A DNA stretch of 64,000 nt from Mangifera indica (lineage: Eukaryota; Streptophyta; Magnoliopsida; Sapindales; Anacardiaceae). Below the pieces are notes generated by a model. That model was not told where the DNA came from, searched no databases, and saw only the letters and a program-made list of their open reading frames with translations. The DNA is taken from positions 8,680,001 through 8,744,000 of the forward strand of contig NC_058152.1 in the NCBI RefSeq assembly GCF_011075055.1, given 5' to 3'. The position numbers were made by a program, and so were the translations under genes. Shown piece by piece: positions 25,796 to 36,993 of the stretch (position 1 is its first letter; each line of letters opens with the position of its first letter).

Positions 25796-26179
25796 GTATC
25801 CAAAGTGAATAATATCTTAATAGTAAGTTGCACTATTAGATCAGAGATGTTACAATGGTATCAGAGCGGCTTCATATGTCCTCTTGAGCAAAGTAAGGTG
25901 AACCTCAACAAGGATGTTGAGTCTCATAATAAGAGATATGTGTGATACTCTCAGACAAATCTCTTATTGGTAAAACATGATAAAGGTGTTGGGTCTGTTG
26001 GTACATCTCACATTGTTTGAAAATGAGACAATTTGACTAGCTAAATAGTCTGTGAGATTCTTAAACTGTTAAAATATGTTTTGGATTGCAAAACCCAAAA
26101 ACAAAACTATAATTGACTATGTGTCAAAAGTGAATAATATCTTGATAATGGACGAGACTATTGGACCAAAGATATTATA
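25795..26179 (+). mobile_element. TRIM-like miniature LTR element (5' LTR truncated)
   Basis: A short LTR at 25987-26179 starts TGTTGGGTCTG and ends GATATTATA. Its last 60 bases (CAAAAGTGAATAATATCTTG...) match 25795-25854, which ends GATGTTACA and is followed at 25856-25867 by TGGTATCAGAGC, a tRNA-iMet primer site. Only 132 bases lie between the LTRs. A tiny non-coding element with LTRs under 200 bp and this primer site is the definition of a TRIM. The beginning of its 5' LTR is missing. It sits inside the LTR of gypsy D. Confidence 0.7.
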
Positions 26180-26274
26180 GTTTATTATAGGACATAACAA
26201 CAATTACATGTGTTGAAAGGGCTGGAAAAATATGTGCCTCTAATATTTTTTTCAATTCATTTAAAAAAAAAAAC

Positions 26275-26450
26275 AGATGATTTTGAGCTGTAGCAGACCA
26301 TGAACTTGAAACAAATCATTGGTTCACCTGCGATCCAACCTAAAATAATATAGAAAGCGGTTATTTCTATAGCAAAAACCGTTTAAGTGATCGGTTCAAG
26401 GTTTGACCGGTCTAATTCATCGATTTAGTTCGGTTTTGCAATTTATGGTC
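26275..26450. repeat. Fragment resembling the hAT-like MITE at 21774
   Basis: GGTTCAAGGTTTGACCGGTCTAATTC-type sequence and paired CGGTT words resemble the subterminal regions of 21774-22742. No clear ends were found. Confidence 0.4.
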
Positions 26451-26919
26451 TTATCACTCACTCTCTTACTTTTATGTATATAGGTGCAAGTGATCATAAC
26501 GATTGTGAGACAATTTGTGGTCTACAGGCATAGAGTCGTGGAAGACTTTTTTTGTCATTTTTTTGGATAATTTTCAATTTATGTGCTTCTATTTGTTTTA
26601 TGCATTTTACTACACTCATTCATGATTTTCAGTTTGTTTCTATACATGGACATTTTTTGTATGCTTCTGATTTATGTGTTTCAAAGGGTATTTTCATAGT
26701 TTTCAAAAATTAATAAATAATGTTTTTATTTAAAGATTTTATGATATTTATTATGTTTTTTTGAAATAAATATATGCATAAATAGTCTAATTGGTGACAT
26801 CCTCCTTTAGAGGGCAATGCTTCTAGAGAGGGTGTTACACAATCATATTACCCAATCATAAGTTATCATCTTAATTAGTTTGTACATATAAATTTGTATA
26901 CATAATCTTATTCAATATA

Positions 26920-27310
26920 TTAAATAAGCTCACAAATTTTACTTGACCAAACACATAGACCAACAGTTCATGTCATCGGATTGTATTCGTATTGTATCAA
27001 TTCAGGTGTCATATCAAAAACTCTAAACCCTAATCTAACTTGAATTAGGATCATATCGAAATTTTTTGACCCTAAATCGAATTAAAATATTTTTGGATTG
27101 ATCTAACTTAACCCAAAATATATAATAAGTAAAGTTGTATCAAAATACAACATCTAACAATATGATTTATTACGAATAACATGATTTGTTATAAAATAAT
27201 ATACAAAAAAAAAATCAATTTGACATGAAACAATATTTTGTATAAATAAAATTGTTCTATTTCAATTTAACACTAACAATTTGTTTATTGTCTCTTTATA
27301 TTATTGGGAT
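26920..27310. repeat. Dispersed AT-rich repeat, copy 1
   Basis: It alternates GTGTCAT/CGTATTG words, a CTAAACCCTAATCTAACTTG phrase and runs of AATAATATACAAAAA. The same order of phrases occurs at about 60790-61195. It is probably a non-autonomous DNA transposon, class uncertain. Confidence 0.55.
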
Positions 27311-27474
27311 AAAAAAAGCGTAATATCGTAATCAAGAATCCAAATAAGTATATAACTTTAACTTCAAAATTATGCAATTGATAATGAGATTAATAGCTAC
27401 TTGTCAAATATTTAAAAAATTCAATTTCCAGATTATATGATGAATGTGACTGTCATAAAACTAAAGACCATTAA

Positions 27475-27860
27475 AAAGACATTTGGTTAGGGTCATCTTT
27501 TATAAAAGTAATCTTATTACCATTTTTACTTTAGGTATTAAAAAATTAATAAGATAATTTTAATTTTGTTACTATTTGATTTTTATTAAATTTTTAGGAC
27601 AAAAATATTCTCGATTTTTAGTTAAAATAATAAGTAATATGAAATTTTTTTATAACTATTAATCTTTGATATAATAAAGAAAATAATATATTAGTATTTT
27701 TTTATTACTTCCAATCAAACACAATAATTATTTATACACACCAATTTTACCAAAAATAATAATAAATTTATACTCAATAATCTTTTAGATAATTCATCTT
27801 AATGATAATTTTTCGTTTTTAATAAAAAAATTATCTGAATCAAACATACCCTAATAAGTC
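27475..27860. repeat. Candidate MITE with imperfect terminal inverted repeats
   Basis: The left end, ATTTGGTTAGGGTCATCTTTT, is roughly the inverse of the right end near 27830-27855 (ATTATCTGAATCAAACATACC). The interior is AT-rich and no duplication could be fixed. Confidence 0.4.
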
Positions 27861-28557
27861 TATGAATATGATACACCAAATAGTTTAAGTTCAAATAAGT
27901 AGTACTTATAACACATTAACAAAAAAAAAACATTAAATAGTTTTTTACAAATCTATTAAAAGGAATTATTAAATTAAAATGAATGTTTTTGAGTAGTGTA
28001 AATCTGATATTTGATAATACAATATCAGTTTTTTTATTGATTCAAATTAGGGAATAAGGATTTTATAAATTAAAAATCTTTTTTTTCAAATGAAAAAAAA
28101 AAAGGAGATGGAAAATTTTTTACTATTATAATATTTACAATATTCTGTTTCAAATTTTGAGATAAGTTCGTGGGTGACTTTGTGTTTAAAACACACCAGG
28201 TAAAACTCATTTAATGATTTCATCAAAATTAAATATATGACAAACACATTAACGTATGTTTTAAAAGCAATACCATGATTTTAGTTCAGTAATATTATCG
28301 ACCAAACAAAATTTATTAAATTTTCTCAATATTTATTGATCATTTAATTGTCAGAGAGATTCAACAGTATCATCCTCAAACTTATCTTAGACAGCAATGA
28401 TTTCTCTTGTTACAGTATTGAATTTCCATGGAACTTTAAAACCCACAAAACTAGAAAAGATGCTCTTAATATAAGTTTGCGATCGATGGCTCATAAAACA
28501 TGAATTCATTAATATTTGCATATTTCAAAGATCTATAAACGTTCAGGAGAGTTTAGA

Positions 28558-29745
28558 TCAATGCTTTCGCTCTTCGGCCCACTTGGATCTAAGCATTTTG
28601 AGCAACATTCTTGCCTTGGTCTTGGTCCTATTACCGCACTGGCTCTGTAAAAGAAGCAACAATTGACTCAAAACCCCACCTCCAATGGCTTCTTCTCTAA
28701 CCTCCAACGAATCACAACACAAAATCATCAATGAATTCACAGCACTTTCACTTCCTTCATGATCCGATACTCTGAAAACCATCTTCACCAGAGCGCCAAC
28801 GCCATTCGGATGCTTCAAAACTCACTCTTTCGCACTCTCCAACGCCAAAAGTTGTTCAACTCTGGACATCGCCATTGCCGCCAAGCTCTTTCGCCTTCTC
28901 TCGGCTTTCAGAATGTACATTATGAGCCCGTTTATGGCTCCTGATCGAGTTATACTTTCGCGGTTCGATTCCAGGGAGCATAGTCCTGACAAGGCTTGGA
29001 TTCCAGGGTCGGACAATTCAGAATCCTGGAGAATTAGCAACATAATAACAGCCAAAATCCTGTGGCTGTTTCCGAGCTGAGAACAAAGGCTTTTTGTTTC
29101 CGGAGATGATGAAATTAAATCTATTAAATGACACAAACTTTTCTTGATCTTGCCATTGCCTCTCTCAAACAAAGAGATAAAATTCTCCAATTTGGAGTTT
29201 TCAATCAGAATGTTTAAGCACTTAAATTGCCCGGGAAGAAGCAGCCTGGAAACACACAAAAGTGATTCCTGGAAAAACTTTGTATAGTCCTGGGAGAGTC
29301 CAGATTCAGCTTGTCCGAAAAGCTGATTGAGAAGTAAAGGCAAGAAGCCAAGTTGGAGCAAACAAGAGGGTTCTTTGACGAGAAGAAGATTGACAGTTTC
29401 AATAGTTTTAAGCTTGGTTTTCATGGTGGTTTCCTGAGATTCAAGATTGTGTTTCAGCGGAGAGAAAATATCAGCTTTTGTCAAGTAATCAGGATCAAAA
29501 TGGCGACCACCCATTAGAAGCCATTGATGGATTAAATGGCGGAGAGTGTGATTAGGAACAAAGGAAGGATCGTGAAGTTTCTGCATTGTTAAAGGACAAG
29601 TAAGATTACCAGCCGCCAACCATTTTTCGATGCTGGATCGGTCGTAAGTTTGGCCTGTACAAAGAGTCACCGGATCTGTGATCAAGTCGAGACTTATTGG
29701 GCATCTAAACAAGTGGGGAATGGCCATTTGTTGAGCTTCCTCCAT
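28558..29745 (-). CDS. U-box E3 ubiquitin ligase with ARM-like repeats; in-frame TGA near C-terminus
   Basis: A single-exon plant U-box protein of the PUB25/26-like kind, which would pass ubiquitin from an E2 to target proteins in the cytoplasm. From ATG 29745 the protein begins MEEAQQMAIPHLFRCPIS. The U-box is residues about 9-80 (FRCPISLDLITDPVTLCTGQ, then CPLT and PNHTLRHLI). Leu-rich ARM-like helices follow to the end. At 28822-28824 a TGA stops the frame after 307 residues, yet the same frame continues for 87 well-preserved ARM-type residues to 28558, which is where family members normally end (about 395-420 residues). So it is a recent nonsense mutation, a truncated allele or a base-call error. 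An upstream ATG at 29919 would add 58 hydrophobic residues and looks like 5' leader. No neighbouring genes. Confidence 0.85.
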
Positions 29746-30000
29746 TGAGGAAAGGTGAAAGAATGACACAAAGTGAAAGTATTGGAGAAAGTTAATTACA
29801 TGGGACTGAAATGGGAGGAATAAAGAGAGAAGGTGAAGGAGTTCAGAATGACAGGGAAACACATGGGAAAGAGAGTGAGAAGAGAGAGGAATCGGAAGAG
29901 AACAACAATGTAGAAACAATAGAAAGAGAGGGAAAATGGGGCCTTATCCATGAAAAATGTAAGAACTGCAACTAATAATATAGAATAATTGTGTGAACGG
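29746..30000 (-). promoter_or_regulatory. Putative 5' leader and core promoter of the U-box gene
   Basis: Read on the minus strand, about 29746-29935 is a CT-rich leader, common just downstream of plant transcription starts. A TATA-like CTATATTATTAG lies near 29968-29982. Assignment is by composition and position only. Confidence 0.35.
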
Positions 30001-32663
30001 TCCCTTCATCTTCTTCTTAAATTTATCAATCAAGTCAAATTGACTCACCAAATCAGAGAAAAAGAAAGATGAGCATCAAACACTACTTGCCTAAGAATTT
30101 TTTTTTAATTAAAGTTAAAGTATATATTATATGAATATTTAATTATGTATTTAAAATTGTATATACAAATAAAATAAATTGTATTCACTCTCAGATATAC
30201 ATGTAAAAAATTATATTAACTCTTAATCCACATACCAAAACTAAAGAAAATTGTACTGACTTCTGACATAGTTAAAATTACAAATTTATATTATGATAAA
30301 ATATACTTAAATTTTTATCTTTTACACATATAAAAAGAATGAAGGATATAGGCATTTCTCAAGAAAAAAAAAAACGTTGAATTTTTTTTTTCATATTTTA
30401 GAATTGTTTTTCACTCTTGGTCACTGAACTTTTAACAAATGTATAAAAAGAAAAAAACTGTATGCAGACATATAACTATTTAAATTTAAACTATTTGAGT
30501 TTTATTTTTTAAACTTTCAAGAGAAGAATAATAGAATCAAATTAATAACATGTCGTCAGAAATAAATTATTAATGATGTTGTGAAGTTTGAATCACAAGG
30601 TTCAAGATGAGCTTAACAATTTTCTAATAGTAGTATTATATTATCGAAATAATAATGTATTATTAGCACATAAATTCATAAATTCATATGATTCTCCCCT
30701 TTTAAATCAAATAAGTTTTACATGAAAGAGTTCTATTCGATATAGATAAGAGAAATAGTATTCTTAAAAAAAAAAAAATCAGAACTAAGTCAAGATGATA
30801 TGACTCAACCTCTTTCTCTTGCACAAAAAATCTTATCATTTTCAAAGGAATTGGAGTTATATCTCTTTTCCATTTCAATTTAAGATTTTTTATGTTTTTT
30901 CATGACACTTCTAAGGTTATTGACAAAATGTTTAATTACTTCATTTATGAATTTCATAATAATTGAAAATTTAAACATTATATATATACTATATAAATCT
31001 AACTGTTGTCTAGAATTATCAAATCATATGGCAAAATTTTGTAAAAAGTAAGAAGAGTTCTAAATTACCAAAATATAATAGTACTCCAAATTTCTAATAA
31101 AGTGGCTAGTTTATGATATGTATTGACCAAAATTCATTTTTTACTTTTGAATTTTGGGTAAAATACAAAACTACTTTTGTTTAATTAGAATTTGGTGGAT
31201 GGCCTACCACTTATAAGAAAGGTTTGAACAAATTTTATGTGATTTTGATGAATTTTTTTGATCAAGTCATAATGGAATTTTATTCAAATAGACATCACTT
31301 ATTTATCCAAATTTTTATATAAATTTGAATCCGAATTTATTTCCAGATGTAAATAATTAATAGTTAATTTGAATGGACTCTTAGCTATTACTTTTGACTG
31401 CCTAAATATTTAATTCACAAAATTACATGTACATAATTACCTAAATATTTATATTCATATAATTACATGTATATAATCCTTGGAGTTCCAAAATTAAACT
31501 TAGATGAAAACCAGTTTACTCGTTCTTGGATACAAGCATCTTGATTTCTCTAAATTTTGTATTTTTAATGTATATCTAAAGTTAGAAATATAGATATTAA
31601 CATTTTTGAAATAAAAGAGTTTATAGCTATTTAAGAATTTTTTATCTTTGTAGGATTCCTTTAAACCCAAAATATGGGGAAAAACAATATTACATACACT
31701 CTTTTATTTATAAACACTTAATTGAATATTTAAATAATATATTATTATATAATTATATCCACATAATTTTACTGGGAGGGAAGAAAACAAATTTGGAAGT
31801 AAAAAAATAAAAAAACTTTGATATCATTGGTTTCGTTTATTTTAGTGTGTATTTCTCTATCAAAAGAATAAGCAATAAAAGCAAACTTAAATGCCCCTCA
31901 AAACAATTGATAATTTTGGCATGAACAAATTGGAAAATCTACGACTCAAGTGAGAGAAGAGAAGAAGACAAAACAAAGGCCAAGACAAAGAAAAAAAAAA
32001 TAATTAATATGAAGAAATTTTGGCCTTTGAACACTTTCCTGTCTGCCATGTGAACTATTCAATGCCCTACTTAATCATTATAATAAATAAATGTTAATGA
32101 TGATTATTAAATTAATTAAGATCCTGGTCATGAAAATAAAATTAATAAATTCACTAAAAATTTGCTATTTGCACGGAACCTCTGGAACATTCAATATTAG
32201 ATTAATATTTTCATTGAAGTTTAATATTTGTGTGTTTCTTTTATAAGGATAGTAATTGGTTAGAATGTCAAAGTTATGATGAAGATTCCTCAAACTTTTA
32301 TTATTGGTTTCTGAAAGAGGAGAAATTTTTTAATGTTATTTCAAAACTTCATGATAACCCTGTTCCTGGTTTTATCATCTTTGATCATTTTTATGATATA
32401 TTTTTTGTCTTTTTACAAGTAAATAAAAATATTATATTAAATCTCACATAGTTAACAAATAAGATTATAATCTATTTATAAGTCATAGTTTTTTTAACTT
32501 ATTATTACATAATTTAAATAAAAAATGCTCGTGTGAAATTACAAAATAAATCAAAGCTTTTAACAAAGCCTTCATTATTAATTAGGGTTTGATTGAGTTT
32601 TGAGCTAGAGTAATTAAAGTTTGAATTTGCATAGGGTATTAAATAAGAGTAATGGAATAAGAA
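30001..32663. other. AT-rich intergenic DNA
   Basis: Long A/T runs and no coding signal beyond short chance frames (for example 32230-32451, without a recognisable domain). No repeat ends were identified. Confidence 0.5.
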
Positions 32664-32672
32664 TATATTTTA

Positions 32673-33337
32673 GGGCCAAAGGAAAATTTCCCAGCCAAGG
32701 TTTAATGAAATGACAAATTCCCACCCATTAACTTTTAAAAACCTAAATACCCATCTATTTACTGTTATGAATAAGGGTGAAATTATCATTTAACTAAAAA
32801 AATTTAAAAAATAAATACTATTACGTTTTTCCCCCACTTAAGGTTTGAAAAATTGTCATTTCCCCCCTAGGGTTTCATTTCTTCTTTGACGATATTCTCT
32901 GACCGACCATCCGTCTATCAACGCTCCCTCTAACCTCCATGAGGAAGACGTGGTCATGAAAATGCCACGAAGATGACAATTGGAAGCGACGTCATTGAAG
33001 ATTCGTCGCGCAATGGATCGTCTGAAAGTAATGTCTGACGTCAACGATCTCCAACCAAGATTTAGGGTTTTAGACCAGGAGGAAGAGAGAAGTTGGAAGG
33101 GAGAAAGAACACAACAGGAGACAATGAATTTCGTCGTCTTTGGTGATAGTTTCAAAATCCTAGGGGGAAAAGGTGATTTTTAAAACTTTCATGAGAGGAA
33201 ATTAGATTTATAAACTTAAGGGGAAATAAATTATTTTTATTTTTTATGAAATAACAATTTTACCCCTATTCATAATAGTAAATAGGTGGATATTTGAGTT
33301 TTTGAAAGTTAATGAATGAAAATTTGTCCTTTAGCCT
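32673..33337. mobile_element. Mutator-like non-autonomous element, copy 2 (intergenic)
   Basis: 665 bp, bounded by GGGCCAAAGG and the inverse CCTTTAGCCT, with a perfect 9-bp duplication TATATTTTA (32664-32672 and 33338-33346). The subterminal sequence is inverted over a long distance (CCCACCCATTAACTTTTAAAA on the left, TTTTTGAAAGTTAATGAATG on the right). The middle (about 32880-33140) is relatively GC-rich, with short open frames on both strands that show no known domain. It shares ends and the CCCCCCTAGGGTTT block with copies at 2607-3040 and 51525-52437. Confidence 0.85.
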
Positions 33338-33346
33338 TATATTTTA

Positions 33347-34400
33347 AATATATAATTGAATATATAAATGATGTATTATTATTTAATTTATATATTATTT
33401 TATTTTTAATTTAAAATTATTAAATCATATAATAACTTGTTCATATATTTAATTATATATTTAAAAGATGTATAAACATAATTTTATCAATTTTAATAAC
33501 TTGGACCGATTTATTTGATTAACAAGATTGTTTATATGGTGCGTCATTTTCAAATCATGTTGAACCACATCCATTTAAAATGTATTAATTCAAAAATTGT
33601 AAATTTGTGCTATAATTTATGCATTAACAAATGAAAATAACCCTACAACTATTAAACCTACGACTTTAAAAATAATGTCTTAAGTTTAATTTGAGGTGGG
33701 TTGTTTAATTTATTAACCAAAGGTGACTTAGGCCTCAATATAATATAACTGATTAACTAATAAAGTCAAAGTAAATGAGTCGATAGCAAATAAAAAAATG
33801 TAAAAAATCAATGGAAAGCGAATTTAGGTGCTGCAGGTATTTCACTAGGGGTTAGGCCTGTGTGGCAATACCAAATTAGAAGAAAGACTAGTGTTAATCT
33901 GGAACTAATTAATAATTCTTTAATGGATAGTCAATATGCATAAATCCATTAAGCAAATTTCACTAATTGATAAATCAGTTAATCTTAATTAACTAATGCC
34001 TGTTGTGGCAGGTTGAATTTGGATAAAGTTGGGATAAATAGGGTTAGGTAACTTATTTTTAATTGAATATTAATGCATTAATACCAAATTACAAGAGATA
34101 TTAGTGTTTTCCATGCATTTGTACGTTTCGGTTATGTTAATGCAATTTCTCCTCATTAAATAATGTACATAATTATTAGTCTTGCTCAAAATAAGTAATA
34201 CTAGTAGCAATTAGATAGTTAAAAAACTTTCTTATGTTTGTTATAATGTACTGAAAAATAAATAGAAAGAAGAAGAAGAATAAAATATGAGATACAAGAT
34301 TTTTATCGTGAATCAATGTAATAATCAGAATGTTTACGTCTTTAATATTAGTATTAATAAAAATATATTACAAAAGAATTATAATCTAATGATGCTTTGT
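33347..34400. other. AT-rich intergenic DNA
   Basis: No gene, RNA or repeat boundary recognised. Confidence 0.45.
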
Positions 34401-34409
34401 TGTTAAGTT

Positions 34410-35945
34410 GCATTTTTTTCTTCTCCCTCTCTCTTGTTATTTTTGCTAAGTAAGTTAGTATTATTAACAAAGCAAACGGACCACAAGGGTTTGAGAACAA
34501 GCAAGTTAGCTTAATAAAAGTGGGAGAGGAACAACGAAAATAAACCGCTTCTAGGACAAACCCCTTAGCTTGCAACAAAAAACCCAAAAACACAACCCTT
34601 TCTCTCCTAACCCAAAAATACCTTTCTTTACATGCCTGCTCATAATAACCATCTTAACTTTAAACTCTTTTTCCTTAGGTTGATTACAAAATATAAACAC
34701 CTGTAGAAGAACCCACAAGTTAGAGGAAAGGAGTTGAACAACTTCAACCATCTCCAAGACTTTCATCTTGGATTTTGTTTAAAAATGCACCTTGATAGTC
34801 CCCACCATATGGCAGTCCTCTCATTCCTCTTTGATTTCTTCATGCTTTGGAACTCAGTACACTTGTGGTTGCACTCTCTTATGATTTTCTTGATGATCAT
34901 TTCCTTTGACATGGAAGAATTAGTGAAGCAACGCCTGTTTCTTTCTCTTCATACTTTATATGAATTATTTTTCCTCCAAACCATCGCTTTTTCCTCAAGA
35001 AAATCTTTCCAAGGCCTATTTCTTTAACTTCTACCATTTCTTGCAAGCACACCATTCCAAACAAAGCAACTGAATGGGCAATTAAAAGACAAATGATTTA
35101 CATCTTTGATCCTATCAATACAAAGAACAGATGTTGTCAAAGAGACCATACCAAACTTTGCAAGTCTTTCCATTGTAGGGAGTTTTTGCTTTATTGCCAC
35201 CCACAAAATGATTAAGTGCTTGGGAAAGTTGATTTTGTTCCAAATCAACCAACTCTATTGGACTTCTCTGCCTCTAGCTCTCAAATCTTCTCGAGCTGAA
35301 CTAACCATGAATTTCCCCTTATTGTTTGGAATCCAATAAAGCTTATCCTTCTCACTTGTTTGTTGAAAGTTCAATAGTTCTTTCACCTCTCTTGAGTAAT
35401 GTGCATATCTTGTCCTCTACAACCTCGGCCTACACCAATTGTTATCTTCAATAATCATGTTTACCTTGCAATTTAAGTCAAGGCCAAGATCGTGGGTTAT
35501 CCTACTCTTATATATCTCCACAAGTGGTCCCAAAAGGTGTCAGTTGTCTTTCTAAAGCATTGTAGAGTTGTCATCACCAATAATCATCTTTATTCTACTT
35601 TTCATGAACTCTCTTAACTTCCTAATTTTCCTCCAATTCCAAGGATGAGAGCTTGCTTCCTTAATCTTCAAATGCTCTTTCTATTAAGTCTATTAGTTTT
35701 GATCTAATCAACCCAAACAAAGTTACTCTCTGGATGACAAATATCCCAAATATGTTTAGCAATTGCGACTTTATTCCAATCTTTGTAGCCATAAAGACCA
35801 AGGCCTCCTTCCTTTTTAGGCAAATAGATCTCTTTCCAAGCAACTCTAGCCTTTTTCCTATTGAGCCCTACACCATCCCAAAAAAGGATTTTAAAATGGC
35901 TTCAATTTCCTTGATCACTTGAGAAGGAATAAGGAAAAAGGATGT
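34410..35945 (-). pseudogene. LINE ORF2, 3' segment (RT C-terminal and zinc-binding region)
   Basis: Minus-strand remnants read through the region after LINE reverse transcriptase (E-I-C-L-K-K-E-A-L-V-F near 35800-35840) and into the zf-RVT domain at about 35030-35250. That domain shows W-N-K-I-N-F-P-K, C-I-D-R-I-K-D and H-L-S-F-N-C-P-F, the conserved Trp/Cys/His pattern. A short A-run on the minus strand near 34411-34418 may mark the 3' tail. The segment is continuous in sequence and frame with 42600-43794 once the gypsy element 35946-42599 is disregarded. Several stops are present. Plus-strand frames here (34734-35027, 35106-35339) are antisense shadows. Confidence 0.8.
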
Positions 35946-36224
35946 TGATGCATAACACCATGCATGAGCAAGAAATCTAAAGAGGGTAAGTTAGAAAACA
36001 CTGTTCACTCCAAATTGCACTACTTTATAATTTTCTCAAATTAGACCTCAAATGCAATTCCAATACAACCAAGCTTCATACACAAATAGTTATAACACAT
36101 TAAACTATCATATTATCAAGTGTTGTACAAATATTGATCAAGGTAAGGTAATTAAAAATAGAAGAAATGACAAGGGAAATTTTGTAATTTTGTATGCAAC
36201 TCTTTGCCAAGACAAGGAAAAACA

Positions 36225-36277
<53 letters not shown>

Positions 36278-36993
36278 CACACACACACACACCTACACAC
36301 ACACACACACACACACTATAAAATGGCAGCAAATTGGAACACACACATAACCAAGGCATAAAAGATAAATCCACCAACCTTGGAACTCCACCACCATTCC
36401 CTAAACACAAGAGAATAGATGAAGGAATTGAGAGGAATAAAAGCTTCAAATTTTTACACTAAAAATGACAAAGTTCTAAAAGTCCTTTTACATTGAAATG
36501 CCTAGCCTTTATATAAAATGGGCTTGGAGGTAATGCTTGCATAATTTTAACAAAAAAAAAAAATCTCATTTAGATAAACTAAACTCCTCAAATTAAGCTA
36601 AACCATTCATTCCTTAATTGAGTCATGCCTCATTAATTTGCATGGAGACAAAAGTGGTTGTTTTTTCCTTAAATCTAGGGACTATGTCCCCTAACTTTGG
36701 AAACCAATTCCCACTTAGTTCAAGAGTAACTAAATTGTATTGTTTTGGGCTCAATGAACTTCCTTGTTGCTCTTGGATGGGTTAGACTCTTGGGGAGGTT
36801 TTAGTTGGACTATCTTTAGGCTAAGGACGTAGCTTATTCACTTGGGTCTTGAACCCATTCAAGGAGGCTATATCCAAAACAGAGATTGGGCTTGTTTAAG
36901 GCTTGAACTCCAACCTTCATGGATCCTTGGCTTGCTAAGAGGCTTGTGGTTTGCTTTTGACCCGAATTTGGAGAGGGAACTGGATATGCATCA
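35946..36993 (-). repeat. 3' LTR of gypsy E (1048 bp)
   Basis: On the plus strand it starts TGATGCATAACACC and ends GATATGCATCA, giving TG...CA ends on the element strand. It matches 41620-42599. It holds an expanded CA repeat (36229-36318). The last 53 codons of the pol frame lie inside it. Confidence 0.92.
36229..36318. repeat. CA dinucleotide microsatellite, interrupted
   Basis: About 90 bases of CA broken by two CT steps, in the 3' LTR of gypsy E. The partner LTR has only a short stretch near 41905-41922. Open frames across it (Thr-His or Val-Cys repeats) are not genes. Confidence 0.95.

Larger units (their letters stand above)
23550..26839 (+). mobile_element. 3' part of Ty3/gypsy element D
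   Basis: A decayed plus-strand segment starts in the RNase H/integrase linker, continues into the integrase zinc region (about 23800-23960), jumps to the integrase C-terminus (about 24110-24550) and ends in an LTR (24590-26839). The jump means the integrase core is deleted. The protein and the LTR end (CTCCTTTAGAGG...GTGTTACA) resemble element B, so it is probably the same lineage. The 5' part is absent, so no target duplication can be checked. Confidence 0.75.
24590..26839 (+). repeat. 3' LTR of gypsy D, carrying later insertions
   Basis: It starts TATAATATCTG (TG changed to TA) and ends GTGTTACA. Very AT-rich internal tandem repeats lie at about 25360-25795; a TRIM-like element and a hAT-like fragment occupy about 25795-26450. 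The terminal 380 bases resemble the LTR end of element B. Confidence 0.65.

Noticed and set aside
28759..28944. Plus-strand 61-codon frame
   Set aside because: Antisense to the U-box gene.
29746..29919. N-terminal extension of the U-box protein from ATG 29919
   Set aside because: 58 hydrophobic, Leu/Ser/Phe-rich residues translated from a CT-rich stretch; family members start just before the U-box, as from ATG 29745.
32230..32451. 73-codon plus-strand frame in intergenic DNA
   Set aside because: No recognisable domain and no supporting context; such lengths arise by chance in AT-rich DNA.
34734..35339. Plus-strand open frames of 77-97 codons
   Set aside because: Antisense shadows of the LINE zinc-binding region, which carries the recognisable motifs on the minus strand.
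36052..36449. Thr-His and Val-Cys repeat frames
   Set aside because: Translations of the CA microsatellite.
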